DNA of 64,000 bases from Agriotes lineatus (GCA_940337035.1 CALNHX010002683.1:107108-171107), one strand, 5' to 3'; numbered from the stretch's first letter, positions 44,353-54,420 are shown. Notes: generated from the sequence alone by a model not told the origin. Made by a program: numbers and translations.

Positions 44353-46418
44353 TTATTTGTTCGCAGATGCTAATAAAATAGGAAAAATATTTTTTTTCCA
44401 AAAGTTCTCAGCTTCTAACATTGTTTGTTTAATGTAATTTGCATCATAGCCCACAGAAATAAAATTAACTTTTTGGTTTTTTTCAAAGTTAGCATCTGCA
44501 ACAGCAAAAATGCAATACGATTTATTTAAAAAATGCATTTGCATTTGTATTTGAGCTCTATACTTGGCCGTAACTTTATTTTGTGATGTTATATAGTTTG
44601 ACACTGCTTTGTCTGTAGAGGGGCACTTCACTTCAACAACGAAATTGTTACTCACTGCATCTGGTGAAGCTCCGAAAATAGGGTGGTTCTTTGAAAGTAC
44701 AATTCCCACAGAACTTAATTTGGTCTTCATATTTTTTTCGACAATTTGTAATACCTGCTTTTCTAATCGTCTACCCCTTTCCATTGCTTTGGTATCCCTC
44801 AGTTTTGTAACTCCAATTACCTGTTGCACAAATGAGCCACATTCAGTTTTGCAATGTGCAGCATTATATAATTTCGAGGCGGTTATCCTCCCATATCGTA
44901 AACGATGCCACAAACTGTCTTCGGCTTGCATTAGGGTACAATATGCAGCTTCCTTGCACAAATCTTCATTCATGTGCTGCTTAGTGAAGGTGATGAAATC
45001 ATCATATAGGGCTCCACCACTGCTAACAAATTTTAATAATAAACCGTACAAATCCAGGCAGCTATACTTGGGTTCTTTAAACAGTTTAAATATTTTGCCA
45101 GCTGCTTTGTTTTGTACTCCTAAACGCATTGCCTCCTGATAAAAGTTACCCTGATCTTCTTCAACGGGTATACCCCCAAATTCTGCCACAGTCAAAAATT
45201 TTAGCGATGTGCCCACTTTTGACAGTTGCGACTTCTTCCAATAGCACTGGACTTCTGTGGGTGCGGGTTCTTCGCTCCTCCTATGCATCCACATAAGTAC
45301 TGCTACAGCATGCTTGCATCCACCTGTAAAAATTTTTTTTTAAAATTTTAAAACAGATTAATAACAGATTATTATTAAATTACCAGCTGATGCAGCGCAG
45401 TCCAAACATTCCACCTTCTCTACTTTACTCTGCTTTTCATTTACTTGTAACACCACATTATAGTTTTTCGCTCTCACTCGGTGTTCAGGACAAATTCTGC
45501 ATTTAACGGTGCACAATTCACCCTCTCGTCGGAGCTGCACATATCCTATGGCTGAGTCACCGTAACTTTCACGTCCAGCACTAACAACAAAACAACAATA
45601 ATAATAGCACCAGAACTACAGAACTAATTCTATTCAACATAAATTAAAATAACTAACTTGAGTTTTAATTTCAATGCCAGATAAATATTTTAGCTTACAA
45701 CTTATTTTTTACGGTAATCTTGTATTGTACGACGCCACCGATGAACTACTGTTCCTAGAGTCAGTAATCTTGGAGGGAGGGATCGCTAACATGTCAAATA
45801 CCTTACACTATTGCCAGACCTTTGTTTACTTGTACAGCAATTTGGGGTCTAATTCGTTTTAGTTTGCATGTTTATCGTGGTCCTAACATCAATGTCGAAT
45901 AGAGGTGTTCTAGCTCCAACTGTTTTGTGAATGAAGATAACATTTTGACACTAAACCATATCCGTGATTCTTGCAGGTGTTGCGGTTAGGGTCAAACTAA
46001 AATGTATTGAACGGTTGACGAAGCGGGGATTAATACATAATTTCCTTCGGTGTAAATGCTGTTAGGTAGATATGGCGTTTGTTTAACGATTGTTCACGAT
46101 TAAAAGCAAACTAAAAATAATTTGGCGCCAAAAGCTGTTGAAGCCAAACAATAAAGGTCTGGCAACGTTTTAAGGTAATTTTAATCTAAACGATCAGCTG
46201 TTCGCGCCTCCCTCCACGATTACTGACTCTAGGAACAGTAGTTCATCGGTGGCGTCGTACAATACAAAATTTTTAAAACTTACCTATTCTCTTTAACACC
46301 ACGAATTTCACAGGCAGAAAAGCAGTCATTGTTTAATAGGATTGATAATAATGAAAATTGTGCAGTGCGAAACGCATTGATTGCCTCTGTTTTTGCCAGA
46401 TAAAAATTCCATGCAAAT
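44353..46418 (-). CDS. SWIM-like zinc finger + YqaJ-type (lambda-exonuclease-like) nuclease; 5' start not found
   Basis: Exons 46418-46284, 45580-45384 and 45323-44353 join in phase; a further 5' exon ending at 46480 fits in phase but contains no ATG. The zinc-finger segment VECLDCAASAG|GCKHAVAVL (Cys-x2-Cys..Cys-x-His) is split by the last intron. The nuclease domain follows: RYGRITASKLYNAAHC, ERGRRLEKQVLQ (Glu), FGASPDAV (Asp), FVVEVKCP (Glu-x-Lys) and YRAQIQMQMHFL (Gln), which are the PD-(D/E)XK residues of YqaJ/lambda-exonuclease enzymes. Such enzymes degrade one strand from a duplex end. In animals this SWIM+YqaJ pairing is known from single proteins and from accessory genes of some PIF/Harbinger-like transposons, so transposon origin is likely. 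Domains look intact; the missing start makes its activity uncertain. Confidence 0.82.
45720..46267. mobile_element. 548-bp inverted-repeat element inside an intron of the YqaJ-type gene
   Basis: TTGTATTGTACGACGCCACC at the left is exactly inverted at the right (GGTGGCGTCGTACAATACAA), and the arms continue for over 60 bp through ACTGTTCCTAGAGTCAGTAA. A second inner pair (CCAGACCTTTGTTT and AAATAAAGGTCTGGC-like) makes the whole nearly foldable. It sits between splice sites at 46283 and 45581, so splicing can remove it. Confidence 0.85.
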
Positions 46419-46734
46419 CTTAGGTTGTCACACAAAAGCACACAAAATTAAAATGGAAAATATAATAACGAATACTCACTTTTCTACAACAGAAATGAGG
46501 GTTTCCTTCTTCGTTAACTAAAGGCCAGCTGTCAACACGACGATTTTAGCCCTGTTGCCAGATTTACACTGTACGAAATAAATTTGTAGAAACGGTTTCA
46601 AAATGTACCAGATTCGTAGAATTGTACCAGGTCTGGCAACGCTGCTAATATCAAGACCACGCCCACAATCGAACTACACATAGACCACGCGCATGCATGT
46701 TTGACCTTGGGAAGTGTTCTGCTTTATTATAGAG

Positions 46735-46800
46735 TTATGATTATGATTATGATGATTATGATTATGATGATTATGATGATTATGATGATGATTATGATTT
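46735..46800 (+). repeat. ATGATT-type microsatellite
   Basis: TTATGATTATGATGATTATG and similar units of 3 and 6 bp repeat for about 65 bp. Confidence 0.9.
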
Positions 46801-46904
46801 AAATACACATAAATTATGGGGAATTCTTTATTTAATTTTTAAGGAAGTTAGGCCAATGTATGGGCATTACGATGAAGCGTGACCTAGAATTTAGCAGTGT
46901 AAAG

Positions 46905-47149
46905 TACAGTGCCCTCATAAATGATCGAACGTTTTTGAATGGTCATTATTTTGGCGCGATTTATTCATTGATGGCATTGTAAGTCTATGTCAAATTCGAT
47001 GTTATCAGGTTAGGTTTTCCATCAGACTGACGCAAAACCTAACCTGTTAACCTCTAATTTCACATAGGCTTACAGTGCCACCAACATAAATAAATGGCGC
47101 CAAAATAATGACCATTCAAAAACGTTCGATCATTTATGAAGGCACTGTA
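46905..47149. mobile_element. 245-bp MITE with ~55-bp terminal inverted repeats TACAGTGCC..
   Basis: TACAGTGCCCTCATAAATGA at left is inverted as TCATTTATGAAGGCACTGTA at right, and the match continues through CGAACGTTTTTGAATGGTCA and beyond. The centre is the palindrome GTTAGGTTTTCC..AAAACCTAAC. The TA tips fit a Tc1/mariner-type target. A partial relative is at 26780-26940. Confidence 0.9.
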
Positions 47150-47549
47150 TGTAGTTATTGTTACTTAAAATTGAACAAAGATAATAAGCATCGAATTATA
47201 CACTTCATTTTTTCTATGAGTATGACGGATCTTCCTCCTTTTAGAGACTGTTTAACATTACATAATTTAGTACCTCAAAAATAATTCAAAATCTAGTTAC
47301 TATGAATAAGCTTGTTTTGTCAACAATTATTAACTGTCAGTTTGACAAAGCATTCAAGGACGAACAGAAAGTAATTTACTTTCTGTGCCTCGATTCGAAT
47401 CGACGCGCTGAAGTGTTTACAGCAGCATTTCCATAGAACCGATCTTTACATAAATAAAATGTAATATTTTCTAAGCCTATAAGTGTTATATTAAAACCAA
47501 TTTTCTATTAGCGTGTAGGAAAATAGTTATGTATGGCACAAGTGAATAA

Positions 47550-47632
47550 AGAGGCATTTTATTCATAAGGGGAAAACTTTAGCTCACGAGACAACGCCGA
47601 GTGAGCTAATTTCCCTGAATGAGGCACTCTAA
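47550..47632. repeat. ~83-bp imperfect palindrome
   Basis: AGAGGCATTTTATTCATAAG..TTTAGCTCAC pairs with the complement of GTGAGCTAATTTCCCTGAATGAGGCACTCT. The loop is GAGACAACGCCGA. Confidence 0.65.
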
Positions 47633-48254
47633 CTGGTTCATGAACTAAGATGTTAAAAAACAATGGAGTGCCTCCTACAGCCACGATAAAGGTATGTTGG
47701 TATAAAAAGAAATAAAAAATAAAAAAAAAAATCAAAGTAGGCCGCTTTGTTTGAAAATTGGGAGTCTGCCATTACTCTTCATTCTAAACAACTTTTCTTA
47801 ATACTTTTGTGTTATCTCTTCCAATAAAGATAGTTTACTCTTGACTTTTTTTAAACATCGATTCTAAAATCACCCTGTATATTACTTAATTTTGTTTGAG
47901 AACCAGCAGGAGCAATTCCTAGAATATTAACACCTAACTCGAAAATATTTTTTGTCATTTACACATTATCCGAACAATCCGTGGACACACTGTAGAAATA
48001 AATTTGAAAATTGAATAAATAATTTTAAATATGTAATCATATTACTTGGTTGAGTGCTAGTTCCCACGGTAACAGGTATGTATTTTGTTAGTTGCTATAG
48101 ATTATTGACTATTTTATTCACTAGTGAATAAAGTAACACTTTAGCCTATCCATCCTAATCATTAAAAATGTTACTTTACCATGGAGATTTTCATAAATAA
48201 AATACAGCTTTACACGTAGATATTGGAAAATATATGTTTTATTCCAAAGTACTT
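47633..48254. other. AT-rich DNA with element scraps
   Basis: It contains an inverted fragment of the 149-bp unit near 47780 and an AATCACCCTGTA end-like motif near 47870. The dyad TTCACTAGTGAATAAAG lies near 48118. No gene was recognised. Confidence 0.4.
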
Positions 48255-49190
48255 AAAGCACAGGTCACACGATCATTTTGTTACATCAAATTTGTTTGCC
48301 ATACACCAATGGTGACGTATTTGTGACGTCACCAATCGTGTTTATCAAACATCTCTAAAACTAGGACATGCTTTAATTTCCGTGCAATTGTTTGACGCGA
48401 TTCTGCGCAGTATGTCGGTTTTTGAAATCGTATTTGTGACTATATTTAAAAGTTTTATAAATACCTACTCTTTTGTTCTTGTTAACATAGAATTTCGGCT
48501 TAGACCACGTAGTCTTTGTGCAGCATTCTCTGGCTTAATGGGCCTTGCACCTTGTGAACTCGAGCAAGGATCCACGCGATGGCCATACTCTTTGGTGGTT
48601 TATATTGTTTGAGTACCTTGAGAGCGAGGATACTTAGATATATTTTGCCTTGTTGCTGTTTGTGCACCCAAATTGACTAACGCTTTGCAAGACCTTGCAG
48701 CTTGCATTATCAAAGTGAAAGTCGCACTGAATGTGAATAATTCGAGTAATCACGAAAGCCTGAAATAGTATACGTATAATACTCTTTTACCTGGCCTCAA
48801 ACAATTTTTAAAGCTACCACTATATTCAAACTTCAAATTTTAGTGTAGGTATCATTGATAACACCTCTTGTTCTTGGTCACGCTATTGTAACCACTTACG
48901 GTCCCATACTTTACTAGATTTTCGCTGTTTTTTATTATACGAACTAAAGGACGATTATTTGTTCTTCCATCTTTTAACAAATAGGTATCCACATTAACAA
49001 TTAATAACTCGTGCCTTAAAAGCAGACCGTATCCTCACTAATAACAGCTGATTCAAACAGATGCATACAGCAAATTTGAGGTTGTGACCACCCAGTTTGA
49101 TAGAGTAATTCCAACATTGTTTTATGACGTCACGAAACATGTTTGACAAACAAATTTGATGCAACAAAATGATCGCGTGACCTGTGCTTT
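48255..49190. mobile_element. 936-bp element with ~45-bp terminal inverted repeats AAAGCACAGGTCAC..
   Basis: AAAGCACAGGTCACACGATC..TTTTGTTACATCAAATTTG at left is inverted at right (CAAATTTGATGCAACAAAAT..GATCGCGTGACCTGTGCTTT) with few changes. A second pair, GTGACGTCACC and TGACGTCACG, lies just inside. No transposase frame was seen. It contains a fragment of a Penelope-like 3' region (48630-48740). Confidence 0.85.
48630..48740 (-). mobile_element. Penelope-like 3'/promoter fragment
   Basis: On the minus strand it reads GTGCGACTTTCAC.. GCAAGCTGCAAGGTCTTG.. GGGTGCACAAACAGCAAC, which matches 32636-32720 downstream of the Penelope-like tail. It is nested inside the inverted-repeat element around it. 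Confidence 0.75.
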
Positions 49191-49392
49191 CGAGTGGGAG
49201 GGGATACTGACCTGCCCATACCGTGATAAAGAACAAATACGTCTAATTAACATCAATGCACCCTAGTCTCCCCTAGACATGTCCATTAACTCCCTAGCTT
49301 GGAGAAGATATTGACAACATACAAATCTCTACATATTTATTTTTTTTTGTTCAAATTTACATTAGCTGCTTCTGTAAATACGAAGGAAGAAG

Positions 49393-49602
49393 GTACACTT
49401 CTGTGCAATACAATTAAGCACAAGTCTGTAGAATTCTGGTCTAATTTAATTGCCTAGCAGCAGTTTCAATAAATGATAAAACACCATAACTTGAAAATAA
49501 CATCTTTATTAAAAGACCAAAACTAAGACCTTTCAAAAATATAACGCTATTAATAAATACAACAAAGCCGTGTGTGCTTAATTTTATTGCACAGAAGTGT
49601 AC
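49393..49602. mobile_element. 210-bp MITE with 30-bp terminal inverted repeats GTACACTTCTGTGC..
   Basis: GTACACTTCTGTGCAATAC(A)ATTAAGCACA at left is inverted at right (TGTGCTTAATTTTATTGCAC AGAAGTGTAC) with one or two changes. There is no coding frame. Confidence 0.9.
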
Positions 49603-49642
49603 ATTTAATTAATGTCTAAACATTCTTTAACTAACAATGTAT

Positions 49643-50011
49643 GTATGTATAATCTGTAAACTCATTTACCTTGCGGTGTAGAGGCTGGTGCTTTATGCGC
49701 TGGCATCTGGCGATACAATGCTCAACTTGCCCCGGATTCGGGATACAGAGTTGGAGCGCGCCTTTGGTGCTTGCGCAGCAACCATTGTGTGAGCTGTGTG
49801 TCTTGGTGATGTGTTGACCTTGTTACCCTATCTTTTAGGTCTGTAGTTCTGAGTAGAGCACAGTTAATTTGGTGCCCAACTGTGAATGGTCTCACTGAGC
49901 CCGATTCTAATCGCCAAGGATACGGAAAAATTCCGACCCCAGCGGGATTCGAACCGAGGACTTGCTTAATGCAAGCCTGGCGCTTACCCATCTGCGCCAC
50001 GCAGCTTCTAT
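49643..50011 (-). mobile_element. tRNA-derived SINE with 11-bp target duplication
   Basis: On the minus strand the head near 50005 reads GCTGCGTGGCGCAGATGGG (A box TGGCGCAGATGG) and then CTCGGTTCGAATCCCG (B box GGTTCGAATCC), spaced as in a tRNA. A roughly 290-bp body follows and ends in an (ATAC)n tail. TAACAATGTAT is repeated exactly on both sides (49632-49642 and 50012-50022), the mark of LINE-driven insertion. The tRNA fold is degenerate, so it is a SINE and not a tRNA gene. Confidence 0.92.
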
Positions 50012-50344
50012 TAACAATGTATTAAACCAAATTGAGGCGCTATAAATCTCAGTGCTAAAATTGTCCAATGTGTCCCCGGTCTCCGCTATTATGTAATCCA
50101 ATATACTTAGAATTTGATATTCTACACAGTGGGCAAAATAAAACAGTACAGATTTTATAGCCCAATACATTCATAAGTCACCAATATTTTTATATGATTA
50201 TACCACCATCGAAAAGCTCAACCTTTATAGATGGAAATGAAGCACTGAACAGAATTGCCTGGAGGCTGAACAGGTTTTTGTTACTTGCGCTGGTTCCGTT
50301 CCTCTAATTCTGAGCACACGGTTGACACTAGAGGTCTGTGCATT

Positions 50345-50582
50345 TGTATCGATAAATCGAATAATATATCGAAAAATTCGATATATCGAATAACGATATT
50401 AAAATAAAAGTTATTCGAGTTATCGAATAAATAATAATTCGAATAAATTTATTGGAATTATAGAATAAATAATTATTCGGATAAAAATTTATTCGAATAA
50501 AAATGTATCCCGGTTAAAAATTTATTCGAATAAAAATATATTCGAATACATTTTTATTCGAATAAATTCATACCACATTATT
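50345..50582. repeat. palindromic TTCGAATAAA-type microsatellite
   Basis: ATTCGAATAAA, TTATTCGAATAA and TATCGAATAA units recur in both orientations, each built around the dyad TTCGAA. The first third is a variant with ATCGATA and ATATCGAA. Confidence 0.85.
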
Positions 50583-50589
50583 TATTGGA

Positions 50590-50690
50590 CTAGCTGAAAC
50601 CCGCGGCATATGCCGCACTTAAAATGTAGGACGGATTTAATAACTTTTGTTTCACTAAATAAAGTTTTAAAAACACGCTAGAGATTGGCA
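50590..50690 (+). mobile_element. fragment resembling the head of the element at 39510
   Basis: GACTAGCTGAAACCCGCGGC followed by AATAACTTTTG and AAATAAAGTTTTAAAAAC recalls the CTAGCTGGCCCGGC..AAAGTTTTAATTTTA head of the larger element. It is short and diverged. Confidence 0.45.
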
Positions 50691-50870
50691 GTAAGGAAAA
50701 GTTAAAAAATATATATTTTTAAATGGAAAGTCTCTGGAAAGGAAACGCTCGCCTCTGGAAAGCGTTTTATGGACATTTTTGGATAGCCTCCGGGCAACTT
50801 TCTTTCATATTGGATACCGCCAATACTGTTGAATTGAATAGTGTCTTCTTTTTTCTGTTCAGTATTAAAT

Positions 50871-51687
50871 GGTACATGCAGGGGTGCCAGATCTCACGAT
50901 TTATCGTGAGTTCTCACGATTTCATTGCAAATCTCATGATAAGGACTATTTATCTCACGATTTTTGTATCAATTCTAATTAAAATAATTGTATAAAAAAT
51001 TGTAACACTAAATGATTAAATAGAAAAAAATGTGTGTTAGTCTTAATACATGATTTAATGTATGCTGTCACTGATTTTATCATTTCCCGCATTATCATCA
51101 AATACTGCTGCTATCTATGGTTCACATAAAGAAGTCGCAAGTTGCGGTTGAAAGCGGATTTAAATGTTCTTTCAAGAAATAGGTATTTACATAATTTCAA
51201 GATAAGCACAGATTTAATTTTAAAAAATTAATAGTCAAGTACTTTATCCCTCCAAACCAGTCATCCCGGACACAGATTCTTCAGATTGTGAGTAGTCGAA
51301 CAATTTTTTTTCTGTATACATACTTAGGTCTATGTATATGTACTATATTCTATGTAGCCATATTTTTATTTTTAGAATTCATGTGTTATTTCTATAATAA
51401 AATATTTAGTTCATTTAACATTTACTTTATATTAATTTAATTTTTTTATTTATGGCAATTATTTAAAATGTTTATAATTCTCTTGCAGTCATTTATGTAT
51501 GTACAACCTATGTACTCAATGTTTAATAAATCTGCAGCATATATTCCATATTTTATTAATTTTAAAATAGCTTTTTTTTAAATTTGCATCCATAGTTTCA
51601 AATCTCATCCATTTCCGAAATCTCACGATTTTTTCCGACGAAGCTAACGAATTCAGCTTGACACGATCTGGCACCCCTGGGTACATG
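50871..51687. mobile_element. 801-bp non-autonomous hAT element with perfect 8-bp target duplication
   Basis: The element occupies 50879-51679. It begins CAGGGGTGCCAGATC and ends GATCTGGCACCCCTG, exact inverted repeats of 15 bp. GGTACATG lies immediately outside at both sides (50871-50878 and 51680-51687). Eight-base duplications and CAGGG-type tips are diagnostic of hAT. Inside the ends, TCTCACGAT is repeated several times (near 50892, 50911, 50952 and 51619), as expected of transposase-binding sites. No transposase frame was found. Confidence 0.93.
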
Positions 51688-51841
51688 GTACAGTACAGGC
51701 AAGCATGAAAGATAAGTGATACAATGTTGAGGTAAGATAAATTTTAGCTTAAAAAGTATAATTATTTAAAATACTGATTGCTGCTTCAGATGGATTCTAA
51801 GTAGTAACGAATATATACTAAGTATATATTTTTACTTTGTA

Positions 51842-52017
51842 GATCTTCTTCGATGAAGACAAAAACATAACCTCAACTTCTTGCACATGTCCTCGTGGAC
51901 AAGTTTCATGTCATCATGTTGCTGCACTGGCACTATTTGCCCATTATAATATATCAGTTACAGACCAGGCATGTAGCTACCTCGTGGGAAGGCTTATTCC
52001 AGCTTCGTACTTTTAGC
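51842..52017 (+). pseudogene. SWIM zinc-finger exon of a YqaJ-type protein family
   Basis: After a TTTGTAG acceptor the frame reads IFFDEDKNITSTSCTCPRGQ and then VSCHHVAALALFAHYNISV, ending in a stop. CTCP..SCHH has the exact Cys-x-Cys..Cys-x-His spacing of SWIM fingers. The neighbouring sequence upstream is broken by stops and by the hAT insertion, and no nuclease domain follows. It is a fragment of a relative of the gene at 44353-46418 type, in opposite orientation. Confidence 0.65.
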
Positions 52018-52101
52018 TGACCTCAGTGCTTCGCACCTCGGTTGACTAACCCAGCGCTCAGTATGGAGCTCATCCCAGCTTGGAAAGCAATACACATATA
52101 G

Positions 52102-52315
52102 TAAAATCACGGAACCAAACTGTGCATGTCATCAAATATTTAGTTATTAATTTATAGTTACTGTTTGATGACGCGCACCGTTTGGTTCCGTGATTTACCT
52201 ATAGTTAATCATATTTATTGTAACTATAGGTAAATCACGGAATCAAACGGTAACTTTAAATGAATAACTAAATATTTGATGACGTTCGTCGTTTGTTTCC
52301 GTGATATTGCTGTAC
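52102..52315. mobile_element. pair of ~95-bp hairpin MITEs in inverted orientation
   Basis: AAATCACGGAACCAAAC..GTTTGGTTCCGTGATTT forms the first hairpin, AAATCACGGAATCAAACG..CGTTTGTTTCCGTGAT the second. Their facing ends, with TATAGTTA..TAACTATA, also pair, so the region can fold in two ways. Confidence 0.8.
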
Positions 52316-52517
52316 TATTAATAAGAAATGTTTTATTAGATAGCAGTTAGAGCAATATTTTTGTAAATACTTTTATTTATTAACTTGTTAAGTTTTGTAA
52401 TTAACAAAACAAATATTTGAGTAAATTTAAACTAACATTTATAGTAATGTACAACTATACAATAAGAAAAAATGTCTTATTTAAATAAATAACCAGTTGT
52501 TAATTAACACTCTATTT

Positions 52518-53294
52518 CTATATACTGATAGGTTGTAAATCTGTATAGGCTGCAGCATTATTTACTTTGGGGAAAGGAATCACAATTGCATTTTTCCAAC
52601 ATTTTGGAAAAACATTTTCTGATAAACAGCAGTTCAGTATATGAGTAATAAACGGTAATATGTATGGACAACACAGTTTAATCATATTGATGGTTATACC
52701 GTCTATACCCCCTGCATTACTTTTTACACTTCTAATTAAATTTTGTACTTCCTCAACGTCAACAGTCGTGAAAGAAAGTTTTTCTGATGTAAGTTCGTTA
52801 TTACGATAAAAATCTAGAAGCATTTGATCAGGAGTGCTGTGAGGTATAGAGTCTAAAGAAAAATCATTTACTTCTTGTACATTACTGAGTGTTTCCGGAA
52901 TAGAATTTTGTTTTTTAATGTTTATATTTATTAAATTTAGCTCCTTCCAAATAGCATTTGTGCCTCCAATCCCAACTTTATGCTCGAAGTAAGCTTTCTT
53001 TTCATTTTGAATTGCAAGATTGGTAAAATTCCGCAAACTTTTATAATATTCCCAGTGCCCAGGGTTCTTAGATTGTTTATATTTTGATTTTGTCTTATTT
53101 TTAAGATTTATCTGTAACTGAACATTATCAGTAAACCAAGGTGCTGGTTTGTTCTTCATTTTAACGGTTATCCACGGGGCATGCAAGTCAAAAATGGATG
53201 TAATATAATAATTTAAAATGTTTAATTTAGCATCAATATCCCGCTCATAAAACAATTGATGTAGAGGTAACTTCTGTAGGTCACAGTAAGTCAT
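52518..53294 (-). pseudogene. LINE region between endonuclease and reverse transcriptase
   Basis: The frame holds LHAPWITVKMKNKPAPWFTD, NPGHWEYYKSLRNFTNLAIQ, SNAGGIDGITINMIKLCCP and FPKCWKNAIVIPFPKV and stops at DLQPISI. These are the usual linker and first fingers motifs of CR1/Jockey-group LINEs. The catalytic palm is absent. Confidence 0.82.
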
Positions 53295-53781
53295 TAAAAT
53301 TAAAATATTTAAAATTCCGAAATGTGCGTATAATAGGACTTAGTTTGACGAACTCACCAGTTGATATTTTGCAAAAAACTGTCTCATGATCGGATAACTC
53401 ATTTTCACACACCCCTGTTTCACTAATGCAGCTGGTATCCGATGTAATTATGAGATCTATCAAAGTAATGCTATTTCCAGATATTCGAGTAGGCTCTGTA
53501 ATAATTTGTTTTAAACATAATGTATTTAACATATAATTTAAGTATTGCGTAACCGAACCAGAAAAATCCAACACGTTTATATTAAAATCACCCAAACAAA
53601 TAACCCTATCTGAAGCCTCAGTATACAAACAAATGGATTCTTCAACCTCATCTACAAAAACTATATAATTAAATTGAGGTGGTTTATACACAACCCCGAA
53701 AACATAACTTTCATTATTGATTTTTAATGACAGCCACAATTGCTCAATATTATCATTTGTTTGAATAATTTTTACATTCAA
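53281..53781 (-). pseudogene. LINE endonuclease domain, copy 2 (tandem duplicate)
   Basis: Starts within the domain (NVKIIQTNDNIEQLWLSL) and repeats the rest of copy 1 with hardly any change, including GDFNIN and SDHE. It reaches FKYFNFNDLL, then stops; the next LINE frame (TYCDLQKLPLHQ) continues at +1, so this junction is shifted too. Confidence 0.85.
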
Positions 53782-54281
53782 GTGATTCTTTACATAAATT
53801 CCGAAATGTGCCTATAATAGGACTTAGTTTGACGAACTCACCAGTTGATATTTTGCAAAAAACTGTCTCATGATCGGATAACTCATTTTCACACACCCCT
53901 GTTTCACTAATGCAGCTGGTATCCGATGTAATTATGAGATCTATCAAAGTAATGCTATTTCCAGATATTCGAGTAGGCTCTGTAATAATTTGTTTTAAAC
54001 ATAATGTATTTAACATATAATTTAAGTATTGCGTAACCGAACCAGAAAAATCCAACACGTTTATATTAAAATCACCCAAACAAATAACCCTATCTGAAGC
54101 CTCAGTATACAAACAAATGGATTCTTCAACCTCATCTACAAAAACTATATAATTAAATTGAGGTGGTTTATACACAACCCCGAAAACATAACTTTCATTA
54201 TTGATTTTTAATGACAGCCACAATTGCTCAATATTATCATTTGTTTGAATAATTTTTACATTCAAGTGATTCTTTACATAA
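53313..54281. repeat. 484-bp tandem duplication inside the LINE
   Basis: TTCCGAAATGTGC(G/C)TATAATAGG occurs at about 53314 and 53798, and the frames end at 53781 and 54265, 484 bp apart. Only one substitution was noticed over the repeat (G/C), plus the join, so the duplication is recent or kept identical by conversion, or is an assembly artefact. Confidence 0.9.
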
Positions 54282-54420
54282 ATTGCAACTCCACCCCCTC
54301 GAGCGTCTCGATCTTTCCGGAAAATGTTATATTTCGAATGAGAAAGGGTAATATCAGATTTTAACCACGTTTCTGATAATGCTAAAATATCATATCCCTT
54401 TTGTTCAAGTAAATAGTTTA
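53753..54420 (-). pseudogene. LINE apurinic-type endonuclease domain, copy 1
   Basis: Motifs in order: YDILALSETWLKSDI, DRDARGGGVAIYVKN, VFGVVYKPPQ, ICLGDFNINVLDF, ITLIDLIITSD and ENELSDHETVF. Glu (SETW), Asp/Asn (GDFN) and SDH are the catalytic signatures of the family that nicks target DNA. The frame breaks after PIIGTFRN, where the duplicated copy starts. Confidence 0.85.

Noticed and set aside
44609..45139. 176-codon plus-strand frame
   Set aside because: Antisense shadow of the YqaJ-type nuclease exon, whose catalytic motifs are clear on the minus strand.
49920..50006. Possible functional tRNA gene (good A and B boxes)
   Set aside because: Acceptor and T arms do not pair properly, and the sequence continues as a ~365-bp retroposon with target duplication.
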